A DNA stretch of 64,000 nt from Streptomyces sp. NBC_01294 (GCF_035917235.1 NZ_CP108423.1:3971001-4035000), one strand, 5' to 3'. Positions 25,375-33,989 are shown, numbered from the stretch's first letter. The notes: generated by a model from the sequence alone, not told the origin. Made by a program: numbers and translations.

Positions 25375-26517
25375 GTGGACTTCACCTTCACCGAGGAGCA
25401 GCAGGCGGCCGTCGAGGCGGCCGGGGCCGTGTTCGCCGACGTCGCCCCCGACGGCGTTCCCAGCCCCGCGCTGACCCCGGGGGCCGTCGCCGACGACTTC
25501 GACCGCCCCCTGTGGGCCAAGCTCGCCGGGTCCGACCTGCTGGGCCTGGTCCTCGCCGAGGAACACGGCGGCGCCGGCCTGGACGCCATCGCCCTGTGCC
25601 TGGTCCTGCGCGAGGCCGGCCGGGTACTGGCGCGGGTCCCGCTGCTGGAGCACTGCGCCGCCGCGATGGCCGTCCAGGCCCACGGCAGCCCCGAACTGGC
25701 CGCCGCCCTGCTGCCCGCCGCGGGGCGCGGCACGCTCGTGCTCACCGCCGCCGCGCACGGCCGCTCCGGCCACGACCCGGCCGAACTCGCCGTCACCGCA
25801 CGCCTCGACGGCGGGGTGTGGATCCTGGAGGGCACGCAGACCGCCGTCCCCTGGGCGCAGAACGCCGACTGGATCGCCGTACCGGCCCACACCGGCGAGG
25901 GCGAGGCCGTCCTCGCGTTCGTCCCGCGCACCGCCGAAGGCCTCGCGCTCGCCGAGCAGGTGTCCACCAGCGGGGAGCGGCTCGCCGAACTCGCCCTGGA
26001 CGGCGTCCGGGTGGAGCGGACCCACCTCATCGACAACCCGGAGGCCTGGGAGCGGCTGCGCCTCCTCCTCGCCACCGGGACCTGCGCGCTGGCGCTCGGG
26101 CTCGGCGAGGCCGTCCTCGGCATGACCAGCCAGTACACCGGAAAGCGCGAGCAGTTCGGCTTCCCGGTGGCCACCTTCCAGGCCGTCGCCGTCCAGGCCG
26201 CCGACCGCTACATCGACCTGCGCGCGATGGAGGTCACCCTGTGGCAGGCCGCCTGGCGGCTGGACGCCGCGACCGGCGGCGCCGGCGGTCCGCTGCCGAG
26301 CCCGGGGGACGTCGCGGTCGCCAAGATCTGGGCCTCGGAGGGCGTACGGCGGGTCGTGCAGACCGCCCAGCACCTGCACGGAGGCTTCGGCGCCGACACC
26401 GACTACCCGCTGCACCGCTATCACGCCTGGGCCAAGCAGCTGGAACTCCAGCTCGGCCCGGCCGCCGCGCACGAGGAGGCCCTGGGCGACCTGCTGGCCG
26501 CCCACCCCCTCGCCTGA
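25375..26517 (+). CDS. Acyl-CoA dehydrogenase
   Basis: 380 aa flavoprotein of the ACAD fold oxidising an acyl-CoA to the enoyl-CoA. MDFTFTEEQQAAVEAAG start, substrate/FAD region WAQNADWIAVPA mid-protein, and YTGKREQFGFPVATFQAVA near 245. The C-terminal HGGFGADTDYPLHRYHAW resembles actinobacterial steroid/branched-chain FadE proteins that often act as heteromers. GTG start with GGAGG upstream. It is separated from paaE by 79 bp that contain a KstR-like palindrome, so it is probably a separate transcript. The substrate is uncertain. Confidence 0.87.
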   Translation: MDFTFTEEQQAAVEAAGAVFADVAPDGVPSPALTPGAVADDFDRPLWAKLAGSDLLGLVLAEEHGGAGLDAIALCLVLREAGRVLARVPLLEHCAAAMAVQAHGSPELAAALLPAAGRGTLVLTAAAHGRSGHDPAELAVTARLDGGVWILEGTQTAVPWAQNADWIAVPAHTGEGEAVLAFVPRTAEGLALAEQVSTSGERLAELALDGVRVERTHLIDNPEAWERLRLLLATGTCALALGLGEAVLGMTSQYTGKREQFGFPVATFQAVAVQAADRYIDLRAMEVTLWQAAWRLDAATGGAGGPLPSPGDVAVAKIWASEGVRRVVQTAQHLHGGFGADTDYPLHRYHAWAKQLELQLGPAAAHEEALGDLLAAHPLA

Positions 26518-26523
26518 GCGGGA

Positions 26524-26868
26524 CTACAGCACGAAGGCCGGGTTCCCGTTGTCCGTCACCATCGGGCGCCCGGCACCGTCCCAGGCCTGCATCCCGCCGT
26601 CGACGTTCACGGCGTCGATCTCCTGGCGCACCAGGTACTGGGTGACCTGCGCGGAACGCCCGCCGACCCGGCACATCACGAAGACCCGGCGGCCGTCGTC
26701 GACGGCCTCCGTCAGCTCACCGAAGCGGGCCACGAAGTCGCTCATCGGGATGTGCAGAGCGCCCTCGACGTGGCCGGCCGCCCATTCGTCGTCCTCACGG
26801 ACGTCAAGGACAAAGCCTTCGGAGGGCACCGCGGCGGCGTCCACCGAGGGAAGCGGTCCGAAGTTCAT
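26524..26868 (-). CDS. Single-domain rhodanese-like protein
   Basis: 114 aa. The rhodanese fold is evident from VLDVREDDEWAAGHVEGALH and the active-site loop CRVGGRS, with the catalytic cysteine near residue 71. It probably carries persulfide in the cytoplasm. Convergent with the acyl-CoA dehydrogenase gene only 6 bp away. No partner gene nearby identifies its role. Confidence 0.9.
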   Translation of the reverse strand: MNFGPLPSVDAAAVPSEGFVLDVREDDEWAAGHVEGALHIPMSDFVARFGELTEAVDDGRRVFVMCRVGGRSAQVTQYLVRQEIDAVNVDGGMQAWDGAGRPMVTDNGNPAFVL

Positions 26869-26940
26869 ACGTCGCCTTCTCTCATCGCAGATTGTCCTTC
26901 CAACCTAGCCGACGCCCGCCCCAGCCCCGCGGGCACCAAT

Positions 26941-26987
26941 CCAGCCCCGCCGGCGTTTGAGGCGCGGGCTCCGGGGCGGAGCCCCGG
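26941..26987. repeat. Dispersed GC-rich intergenic repeat
   Basis: GCCGGCGTTTGAGGCGCGG core with the inverted GGGGC/GCCCC pair, about 30 bp almost identical to the copies at 1-31 and 19594-19660. It lies between rhodanese and the J-domain-like gene. Confidence 0.7.
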
Positions 26988-27017
26988 CAGCGGCGCCGCA
27001 CCCGCCCTCACTCAGCC

Positions 27018-27869
27018 TCACTCAGCGGCGAGCGCAACCGCCAGCTCCGCCTCACGCTCGGACACCTGCGCCAGCAGCTGCTCCGCGATCTCCTCCAGCA
27101 GCCGGTCCGGATCCTCGGGCGCCATCCTCAGCATCGACCCGATCGCGCTGTCCTCCAGCTCCCGGGCCACCAGCGCCAACAGCTCCTTGCGCCGAGCCAG
27201 CCACTCCAGCCGTTCGTACAGCTCCTCGCTCTCGCTCAGCCGCGCAGCAACCGGCGCCGGCCCGGCCGCCCACTCCTCGGCCAGCTCGCGCAGCAGCCCC
27301 TCGTCGCCCCGCCCGTACGCGGCGTTGACCCGCGCGATGAACGCGTCGCGCCGCTCCCGCTCGGTGTCCTCCTGGGCCAGGTCCGGGTGGGCCTGGCGGA
27401 CCAGCTCGCGGTAGAGGCGGCGGACCTCCTCCGAGGGCCGCACCCGCTCCGGGGGCCGCACGGGCCGGTCGGTGAGCATCGCGGCGGCGTCGTCGGAGAT
27501 CCCGTCCGAGTCCAGCCAGTCGTGGAAAAGCTCGTCCACCCCGGGCATCGGCATGACCAGCGCACGCGCTTCCTTCGCCCGCCGGAGGTCCTCGGGATCC
27601 CCGCTGCGGGCCGCTTTCGCCTCGGCGATCAGCGCGTCCAGTTCGTCGAGCCTCGAGTACATGGGGCCGAGCTTCTGGTGGTGCAGGCGGGAGAAGTTCT
27701 CCACCTCCACCCGGAAGGTCTCCACCGCGATCTCGAACTCGATCAGTGCCTGTTCGGCGGCCCGTACAGCCCGCTCCAGGCGCGCTTCGGGGCGCTCCTC
27801 ACCGGTGACGGAGGAGTCGCCGGAATCACCGGGGACTGGCTGCTCGGGCTGCTCGGTCTGCTCGCTCAC
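27018..27869 (-). CDS. J-domain-like protein with coiled-coil regions
   Basis: 283 aa, highly charged. A long helical N-terminal half (about residues 25-95) is followed by a segment resembling a DnaJ J-domain: RRLYRELVRQAHPDL with the HPD triad near residue 160, then RDAFIARVNAAYGRGD. A Glu/Arg-rich C-terminal helix ends the protein. It may be a DnaK cochaperone or a protein that merely uses the J fold; no Gly/Phe or zinc region is present. The gene starts 34 bp from a parS site. Confidence 0.7.
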   Translation of the reverse strand: MSEQTEQPEQPVPGDSGDSSVTGEERPEARLERAVRAAEQALIEFEIAVETFRVEVENFSRLHHQKLGPMYSRLDELDALIAEAKAARSGDPEDLRRAKEARALVMPMPGVDELFHDWLDSDGISDDAAAMLTDRPVRPPERVRPSEEVRRLYRELVRQAHPDLAQEDTERERRDAFIARVNAAYGRGDEGLLRELAEEWAAGPAPVAARLSESEELYERLEWLARRKELLALVARELEDSAIGSMLRMAPEDPDRLLEEIAEQLLAQVSEREAELAVALAAE

Positions 27870-27902
27870 CCGGCCAGCCTACGGCCACCCCGCGCGGGCG
27901 AT

Positions 27903-27916
27903 GTTTCACGTGAAAC
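27903..27916. promoter_or_regulatory. parS: parS site (ParB binding), intergenic
   Basis: Second perfect GTTTCACGTGAAAC, flanked by AT on the left and AT on the right, extending the symmetry to ATGTTTCACGTGAAACAT. It lies upstream of the J-domain-like gene. Identical to the site at 2371. Confidence 0.92.
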
Positions 27917-27960
27917 ATCGCCCGCACCACAGCGGCCGAGAGCGCCCGGAACGGACCATG

Positions 27961-28056
27961 AACCCCGGCCTGAACCCCGGCCTGAACCCCGGCCTGAACC
28001 CCGGCCTGAACCCCGGCCCGGACCCCGGCCTAGACCCCGGCCTAGACCCCGGCCTC
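27961..28056. repeat. Eight tandem copies of a 12-bp unit
   Basis: Unit AACCCCGGCCTG: four identical copies, then four variants (CCCG ending; GACCCCGGCCTA twice; GACCCCGGCCTC). The array runs into the end of the DUF2252 gene, and its stop codon lies in a variant unit. Confidence 0.9.
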
Positions 28057-29442
28057 CGCCGCGATCCGCCCGGCCCGTACCGCCGCGACCAGATCGGCGT
28101 GATCGGCCTCGGTCCGGTCGGCGTAGGCCACCGCGAAGGCCGCCATCGCCTCGTCCAGCTCCTCGTTCTTCCCGCAGTACCCGGCCAGCAGCCGCGGGTC
28201 GACGCTGTGCGCGTGCGCCCGGGCCAGCAGGGCGCCGGTCATCCGGCCGTAGTCGTCGATCTGGTCGACGGCCAGCGCCGCCGGATCCACACTGCCCTTG
28301 CGGTTGCGGAACTGCCGCACCTGGAACGGCCGGCCCTCCACCGTGGTCCAGCCGAGCATGATGTCCGAGACCACCTGCATCCGCTTCTGCCCGGCCACCA
28401 CCCGCAGGCCCTCGTGCTCCTCCGGCTGCGACACGAAGCCCAGACCGGGCAGGTACGGCAACAGCACCGACGGCCGCGCCTCCTTCACCTGCAGCACCAG
28501 CGGCTCGCCCCGGTGGTCCAGCAGCAGCACCACGTACGAGCGGGTGCCGACGCTGCCGGTGCCCACCACGCGGAAGGCCACGTCGTGGATGGCGTACCGG
28601 GCCAGCAGCGGCAGCCGGTCGCCCTGCAGCGTATGGAGGTAGGAGCCGAGCGAGGCCGCCACGGCCGCCGCCTCCCGGTCCCCGACCCGGCGCAGCACGG
28701 GCAGCGCGTCGACGAAGCGGCGGCCACCGTCCGGACCGATCTCCGTCGACCTGGCGGCGAACCGGGCGGAGGTGTTGTTGCGGGCCTTCTCCGAGACCCG
28801 CTCCAGCGTGCCCAGCAGGTCGCGGGCATCGGTGTGCGAGACCAGTTCCTCGTCCGCGATGGCGTTCCACGCGTCCATCGCGGGCAGCTTGGCCAGCAGC
28901 CGCATGGTGCGCCGGTAGGCGCCCACCGAGTCCAGCGCGGCCGCCCGGCAGGTGTCCTCGTCCGCGCCGGCCACCCGGCCGGCCAGCACCAGCGAGGTCG
29001 CCAGCCGCTTCACGTCCCATTCCCACGGGCCGAAGACGGTCTCGTCGAAGTCGTTCAGGTCGATGACCAGGCGCCCGCGGGCGTCGCCGTACAGACCGAA
29101 GTTCGCCGCGTGCGCGTCACCGCAGATCTGCGCGCCGACCCCGGTCACCGGACCGCCGGACAGGTCGTGCGCCATCAGCCCGGCCGCCCCGCGCAGGAAC
29201 GCGAAGGGGTTCGCGGCCATCCGGCCCACCCGTATCGGAGTCAGCTCGGCGACCCGGCCGGCGTTGGACTCCTCCACCGCCCGCACGGCGTCCGGCCGCC
29301 CGGCCGGCGCCTCGAACGCGGCGTGCGCCGCCCGCGGCACGCGTGCGCGCAGCGCCTTGCCCTCCTCCTTGGGAGAGCCCGCCGCCACCCGCGGCGCGAA
29401 CCCCGCCACGTCCGGAATCCGCTGCCCTGCTACCGCCGCCAT
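28042..29442 (-). CDS. DUF2252 family protein
   Basis: 466 aa. The kinase-like DUF2252 signature is clear: GDAHAANFGLY near residue 108, LVIDLNDFDETVFGPWEWDVKR near 122, and later CGKNEELDEAMAAFA. The fold resembles aminoglycoside phosphotransferases, but substrates are unknown. Monocistronic between parS/tandem repeats and the two-component genes. The C-terminal EAGV-stop is written in the 12-bp tandem array. Confidence 0.88.
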   Translation of the reverse strand: MAAVAGQRIPDVAGFAPRVAAGSPKEEGKALRARVPRAAHAAFEAPAGRPDAVRAVEESNAGRVAELTPIRVGRMAANPFAFLRGAAGLMAHDLSGGPVTGVGAQICGDAHAANFGLYGDARGRLVIDLNDFDETVFGPWEWDVKRLATSLVLAGRVAGADEDTCRAAALDSVGAYRRTMRLLAKLPAMDAWNAIADEELVSHTDARDLLGTLERVSEKARNNTSARFAARSTEIGPDGGRRFVDALPVLRRVGDREAAAVAASLGSYLHTLQGDRLPLLARYAIHDVAFRVVGTGSVGTRSYVVLLLDHRGEPLVLQVKEARPSVLLPYLPGLGFVSQPEEHEGLRVVAGQKRMQVVSDIMLGWTTVEGRPFQVRQFRNRKGSVDPAALAVDQIDDYGRMTGALLARAHAHSVDPRLLAGYCGKNEELDEAMAAFAVAYADRTEADHADLVAAVRAGRIAAEAGV

Positions 29443-29489
29443 GGCGCCGCCCCCACCCGTTGATCGCTTCTCGAACGCGCCGACCGTAT

Positions 29490-30149
29490 CTACAGCCCGG
29501 CGTCCCTGGCCAGCAGTGCCGCCTGGACCCGGTTCTCGCAGTCCAGCTTCGCCAGGATCCGGCTGACGTACGTCTTCACGGTCGCCTCGCTCATGTGCAG
29601 CCGCCGGCCCGCGTCCGCGTTGGACAGCCCTTCGCCCAGCAGCGCCAGCACACCGCGCTCCCGCTCGCTCAGTTCCGCCACCTGGCGCCGGGCCTCCTCA
29701 CCGCGCACGGCGGCCTTCCCCGACGCCAGCTGGTCCACCACGTGCCGGGCCGCCCCCGGCGAGAGGTACGCGTCCCCGGCCGCGGCCGCCCGGACCGCTC
29801 CGATCAGCTCGCCGGGAGCCGAGTCCTTCAGCAGGAATCCCGCGCCGCCCTGGCCCAGCGCCCGCAGCACGTTCTCCTTCTCGCCGAAGGTGGTCAGGAT
29901 CAGCGCCCGCACCTCCGGCGCGGCCCGCCGCAGTTCCCCCAGCGCGGTCAGCCCGTCCATCACCGGCATCTGGATGTCCAGCAGCATCACGCCTGGGGCG
30001 TGCAGGCGGGCCAGCTCCACCGCCTCCCTGCCGTTCGCCGCCTCCGCGACGACCTCGATGTCCGGCGCCGAGGTCAGGATCATCCTGATCCCGGCCCGGA
30101 TCAGCGGCTCGTCGTCGGCGATCACCACTCTGATCACTTCGGCTGTCAC
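29490..30149 (-). CDS. LuxR/NarL-type response regulator
   Basis: 219 aa. Receiver domain with DDEPLIRAGIRMIL and phosphoacceptor aspartate in MLLDIQMPVMDG (near residue 56), conserved Thr (LILTTFGE) and Lys. C-terminal LuxR HTH LSERERGVLALLGEGLSNAD (about 152-215). It lies 9 bp after the histidine kinase gene, forming an operon. The target genes are unknown. Confidence 0.93.
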   Translation of the reverse strand: MTAEVIRVVIADDEPLIRAGIRMILTSAPDIEVVAEAANGREAVELARLHAPGVMLLDIQMPVMDGLTALGELRRAAPEVRALILTTFGEKENVLRALGQGGAGFLLKDSAPGELIGAVRAAAAGDAYLSPGAARHVVDQLASGKAAVRGEEARRQVAELSERERGVLALLGEGLSNADAGRRLHMSEATVKTYVSRILAKLDCENRVQAALLARDAGL

Positions 30150-30158
30150 CCCGTGCTC

Positions 30159-31865
30159 CTACTGCTTGACCTCGTACGCCTGCTTGTCGACGAGCTTGCC
30201 GTCCTTGAAGCAGAACCGGTACACCAGATCCGTGGTCAGTGTGCTGGGCTGATGGTCGGCGAGCAGCGCCAGGCACTGCGAGCCCTCCGGCCGGGGCGGC
30301 CCCTTCCGATCGGCTCCCGCGGTCAGGAAGCTCGCGCCGCTCGGCAGCCGCCCCCGGACCGCCTTCTCGCTCTCGTTCACCTGCGCGGCGTCGTACTCGT
30401 CCCGGCTGATCATCGCGTCACCCGCCGAGTCCATCAACATCACCGCCGCGGCGACCGTCACGATCACTAGCACCACCACCGCCGCGAAGGCGATCCCGCA
30501 GCCCACCGCGATCCCACCGCTGCGGCTGGGCACCCGTACGGCCAGCTCCCGGTCCACCGCCGCCCAGTCCATCGGCTGCTGCTCGCCGCGCCGCCCCCGC
30601 GCCTGAGGCTGCGTGAGCTTCTGCGCCTGCGCCCGCTGCCCGAAGTCGTCGGCCACGTCCTGGGCACCGGCCGGCTCCGCGCCGTACGGCAGCACCCCGG
30701 CCACCCGGAAGCCGCCCCCCTCGGCGGGACCCGCGTGCACCATGCCGCCGACCAGCCGGGCCCGCTCGCGCAGCCCCGTCAGCCCCTGCCCGCCCGACAC
30801 CACGTCCTCGCCCGGTCCGGCCGACGGCCCGTTGGCGATCTCCACCACCAGCGAGTCGTCCTCGTACCGCAGTTCCACCGTGATCGGCGCCCCCGGAGCG
30901 TGCTTGTAGGCGTTCGTCAGGGCCTCCTGCACGATCCTGTACGCGGCGTGGTCGCACGCCGCGACCAGCGGCCTCGGCCGCCCCGAGGTGGTCATCCGCA
31001 CCTCGGTCCCGGCACCGCGTGCCGCCTCCACGACCCCCACGATCCCGGCCACGCCGCGCGCCGCGGGCTGGGCCTCCTCCACCGGCGCGGGCGCCTCCAC
31101 GCCGTCGCGCAGGATGCCGACGACCTCGCGCAGTTCGTGCATCGCGGACACCGAGGCCTGCCGCAGCACGCCCACGGCCTCCCGCTGACGGTCGGTGAGC
31201 ACGGGATCCACCTCCAGCGCACCCGTGTGCACGGAGATCAACGCCAGCTGGTGGCCGAGGCTGTCGTGCATGTCCTGGGCGATGCGCTGCCGCTCGCGCA
31301 GCCGCGCCTGCCCGGCGACCATGGCACGCTCGCGCAGCAGCTGCCCGTTGCGCTCGTGCAGCGCGGCCAGCAGGGTGCGGCGCTGCGACCAGTACCGGCT
31401 GGCCAGCCCCGGCATCACCGTGACCGCCAGGAACATCAGCGTGGAGAACACGATCACCAGCAGCGGTCGCATCTGCGACCACTGGTCCAGGACGCTGAAG
31501 GCGAGCGACGCGGCGAAGGCCAGCGTGAAGCAGCCCAGCGCCCGGCCCACGCCGACGATGCGCCGCCCTGCCGACCAGCCCAGCAGCGGCAGGACGAAGA
31601 ACAGTCCCGGGAGGGCGGAGCTCAGCGCCGAACCGGCCACGAGCGTCGTCGCCGGCAGCCGCCGGCGCAGCAGGGTCAGCGCCACCACGACCACGGCGCC
31701 CAGCAGCATCCGCTGCCCGGACCCCCGGTCGAGTTCCTCGACGCCCAGCCCGAGGATGGCCAGCACACCGGCGAGCGCGAGGTCCCCCGCCAGCATCCGC
31801 CGGGTCCACGGCTCGGGCCCCCTCAGCCAGTCCCAGCCCGCACGCGTCTTCGCCTTCACATCCAC
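30159..31865 (-). CDS. HisKA_3 sensor kinase with extra C-terminal TM and extracytoplasmic domain
   Basis: 568 aa from GTG 31865 (start uncertain; longer starts give non-coding-looking sequence). Several N-terminal TM helices occupy about residues 20-150. The dimerisation segment RQRIAQDMHDSLGHQLALIS has the phospho-His near 200. HATPase-c follows with TNAYKHAPGAP and GLTGLRERARLVGG (about 300-395). Unusually, after a linker there is another TM helix (about 455-485) and about 85 residues probably outside the cell, with two cysteines. Partner of the response regulator 9 bp downstream. The tail may be the true sensor. Confidence 0.88.
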   Translation of the reverse strand: MDVKAKTRAGWDWLRGPEPWTRRMLAGDLALAGVLAILGLGVEELDRGSGQRMLLGAVVVVALTLLRRRLPATTLVAGSALSSALPGLFFVLPLLGWSAGRRIVGVGRALGCFTLAFAASLAFSVLDQWSQMRPLLVIVFSTLMFLAVTVMPGLASRYWSQRRTLLAALHERNGQLLRERAMVAGQARLRERQRIAQDMHDSLGHQLALISVHTGALEVDPVLTDRQREAVGVLRQASVSAMHELREVVGILRDGVEAPAPVEEAQPAARGVAGIVGVVEAARGAGTEVRMTTSGRPRPLVAACDHAAYRIVQEALTNAYKHAPGAPITVELRYEDDSLVVEIANGPSAGPGEDVVSGGQGLTGLRERARLVGGMVHAGPAEGGGFRVAGVLPYGAEPAGAQDVADDFGQRAQAQKLTQPQARGRRGEQQPMDWAAVDRELAVRVPSRSGGIAVGCGIAFAAVVVLVIVTVAAAVMLMDSAGDAMISRDEYDAAQVNESEKAVRGRLPSGASFLTAGADRKGPPRPEGSQCLALLADHQPSTLTTDLVYRFCFKDGKLVDKQAYEVKQ

Positions 31866-32154
31866 CCGACCGACCCTAGACACCCGCCCGCACCCGCGGC
31901 CGCCCTCTTTCGTCGCCGTCCGCCGCAACGAAAGTCGGACGGACACAACTGGTCTCGCCATGCGGACAGTTGATCAACCCGAACCGGGTCCGTCGAAACA
32001 CCGCACGTCAGGAGCCCCTTGGGAGGGACGTACGTCACACACGCGACCGGGATCGGGACCGGGCCGGACCGGGCCGGGCCGGACCGGGCCGGGCCGGGCC
32101 GGACAACACGAAACGGCCGCCACCGCTTTCGCAGTGACGACCGTCTCGTCGATG
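31866..32154. other. Kinase promoter region with pentanucleotide repeats
   Basis: Holds the probable leftward kinase promoter, with an inverted repeat CTTTCGT (31907-31913) / ACGAAAG (31928-31934). A run of nine GG(A/G)CC pentamers (32056-32100) also lies close to the 3' end of the tRNA. No gene seen. Confidence 0.5.
32056..32100. repeat. Nine tandem pentanucleotides GGACC/GGGCC
   Basis: Alternating GGACC and GGGCC units in exact register. Position, downstream of tRNA-Leu in its direction of transcription, suggests a slippage-prone low-complexity tract without clear function. Confidence 0.8.
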
Positions 32155-32237
32155 TGGGCGAGGGGGGATTTGAACCCCCACGTCCCGAAGGACACTGGCA
32201 CCTGAAGCCAGCGCGTCTGCCGTTCCGCCACTCGCCC
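32155..32237 (-). tRNA. tRNA-Leu(CAG)
   Basis: Full cloverleaf on the minus strand: acceptor stem GGGCGAG pairing with CTCGCCC, discriminator A at 32155, anticodon stem CTGGC/GCCAG with loop TTCAGGT (anticodon CAG). Long variable arm GTCC-TTCG-GGAC typical of leucine tRNAs, and TTCAAAT T-loop. CCA is not encoded. A leucine tRNA next to fhaA is also found in other actinobacteria. Confidence 0.95.
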
Positions 32238-32530
32238 GAGCAGCGCCCCAGTGGTTCTTCCCTTTCGGGCCGTTCCCCTGGCGACGTCGAAACATTAGCA
32301 CGGTGGACGGGGTGGTTTCACATCGCTTTCCCGCCGCCCCCGCACCCCGCTGCGGACGGCCCCTCCCGCGCTCCGCTCCCGGTGCGGGACACTGTCCTGG
32401 GAGCGCCCCTACGATCGCCTGTGAGGACCAACACTCGTCCTCACAGGAGCGATGGGGAACCACCCGAATCCGCCACGCGTGGATACGATCAGTAAGCAGT
32501 ACAGGGCGACAACGACGGAGGAGGTGCCCC

Positions 32531-33388
32531 ATGGGAGTTCTGAAGCGGTTCGAGCAGCGACTCGAAGGTCTGGTGAACGGCACCTTCGCCAAGGTCTTCA
32601 AGTCCGAGGTCCAGCCGGTGGAGATCGCCGGCGCCCTCCAGCGGGAGTGCGACAACAACGCCACCATCTGGAACCGCGAGCGGACCGTCGTCCCCAACGA
32701 CTTCATCGTCGAACTCAGCGCCGGTGACTACGACCGCCTGAGCCCCTACTCCGGGCAGCTCGGCGACGAGCTCGCGGGCCTCGTCCGCGACTACGCCAAG
32801 CAGCAGCGCTACAGCTTCATGGGCCCCATCAAGGTCCACCTGGAGAAGGCCGAAGACCTCGACACCGGGCTCTACCGGGTCCGCAGCCGCACCCTCGCCT
32901 CCAGCACCTCCCAGCCGCAGGCAGGGCCGCCCTCACCGCAGGGCGGCTACGGATACCCGCCGGAGAACCAGCCGCAGGGCGGTTACGGCTACCCGCCGGT
33001 CGCCGCCCCGCCCATGCCCAGCGCCCCGCCGCCCGGCGGACCCGGCGCGCGACGGCCCGCTCCCGGCGGACCCGCCGGAGCGGCCCCCGTGGCGACCCCG
33101 GGGGGTCCCCGGCGCCACTGGATCGAGATCAACGGCACCCGCCACCAGATCTCGCGCCCCACGCTCGTACTCGGCCGAAGCACGGAAGCCGACGTGCGGA
33201 TCGACGACCCCGGCGTATCGCGCCGGCACTGTGAGATCCGGACCGGAACGCCCTCGACGATCCAGGATCTCGGGTCCACCAACGGCATCGTGGTGGACGG
33301 GCAGCACACCACCCGCGCTACGCTCCGCGACGGCTCGCGGATCGTCGTGGGCAGCACGACCATCATTTACCGGCAAGCCGAAGGGTGA
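32531..33388 (+). CDS. fhaA: FHA-domain protein FhaA (DUF3662-FHA)
   Basis: 285 aa. N-terminal DUF3662 domain (MGVLKRFEQRLEGLVNGTFA, PNDFIVELS) over about residues 1-115. A Gly/Tyr/Pro-rich linker with GGYGYPP repeats follows, then a C-terminal FHA phosphothreonine-binding domain (LGRSTEADVRIDDPGVSRRH, LGSTNGIVVDG) about 210-285. Mycobacterial FhaA binds phosphorylated MviN and PknB, linking kinase signalling to cell-wall synthesis. First gene of the fhaA-fhaB-pstP-ftsW-pbpA-pknB cluster. ATG 32531 follows GGAGG. Confidence 0.92.
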   Translation: MGVLKRFEQRLEGLVNGTFAKVFKSEVQPVEIAGALQRECDNNATIWNRERTVVPNDFIVELSAGDYDRLSPYSGQLGDELAGLVRDYAKQQRYSFMGPIKVHLEKAEDLDTGLYRVRSRTLASSTSQPQAGPPSPQGGYGYPPENQPQGGYGYPPVAAPPMPSAPPPGGPGARRPAPGGPAGAAPVATPGGPRRHWIEINGTRHQISRPTLVLGRSTEADVRIDDPGVSRRHCEIRTGTPSTIQDLGSTNGIVVDGQHTTRATLRDGSRIVVGSTTIIYRQAEG

Positions 33389-33398
33389 AGCGGGGGCA

Positions 33399-33896
33399 AT
33401 GTCAGAGCTGACCCTGACGGTCATGCGGTTGGGTTTCCTAGCCGTTCTGTGGCTGTTCGTCATCGTGGCCGTTCAGGTCATCCGCAGCGATCTCTTCGGA
33501 ACGAGAGTGACCCAGCGCGGCTCCCGCCGCGGCGGCGCCGGCGGCGCCCCGCAGCAGGCGGGCCGCCAGGCTGCCCCACCGCAGCAGCGCCAGCGCCGTG
33601 GTGCGCCGACCAAGCTCGTCGTCTCCGAGGGCATCCTCACCGGAACCACGGTGGCCCTCGCAGGCCAGACGATCACGCTGGGCCGCGCCCACGACTCCAC
33701 GATCGTGCTGGACGACGACTACGCGTCCAGCCGCCATGCCAGGATCTACCCCGACCGTGACGGCCAGTGGATCGTCGAGGATCTCGGGTCCACCAACGGC
33801 ACGTATCTCGACCGGACCCGGCTGACCACCCCGACGCCCATTCCGCCGGGCGCACCGATCCGCATCGGCAAGACCGTCATCGAGCTGCGGAAGTAG
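33399..33896 (+). CDS. fhaB: FHA-domain membrane protein FhaB/FipA
   Basis: 165 aa. One N-terminal TM helix (about residues 8-28), an Arg/Gln/Gly-rich linker, and a C-terminal FHA domain with TLGRAHDSTIVLDDDYASSRH and DLGSTNGTYLD. In mycobacteria the equivalent (FipA) binds phosphorylated FtsZ/FtsQ. It lies 10 bp after fhaA and within the same operon. Confidence 0.92.
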   Translation: MSELTLTVMRLGFLAVLWLFVIVAVQVIRSDLFGTRVTQRGSRRGGAGGAPQQAGRQAAPPQQRQRRGAPTKLVVSEGILTGTTVALAGQTITLGRAHDSTIVLDDDYASSRHARIYPDRDGQWIVEDLGSTNGTYLDRTRLTTPTPIPPGAPIRIGKTVIELRK

Positions 33897-33989
33897 TACG
33901 AGAATGAGCGAGCGGAGCGAGCGCGCGGCGGCGATCCGTCCCACCGAGGACACGGACACGAGCGCGCTCCCGACCGGAGGGTGGGCAGT

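Noticed and set aside
27961..28056. Possible CRISPR-like array
   Set aside because: 12-bp direct repeats without spacers and no cas genes; a simple tandem repeat.
31866..31961. Longer N-terminus for the histidine kinase
   Set aside because: The extra residues are Arg/Gly-rich and lack conservation-like character; no ribosome site before the ATG at 31961.
32155..32237. Integrative element attachment at tRNA-Leu
   Set aside because: No integrase gene and no duplicated tRNA 3' end found in the window; flanking genes follow the usual chromosomal order.
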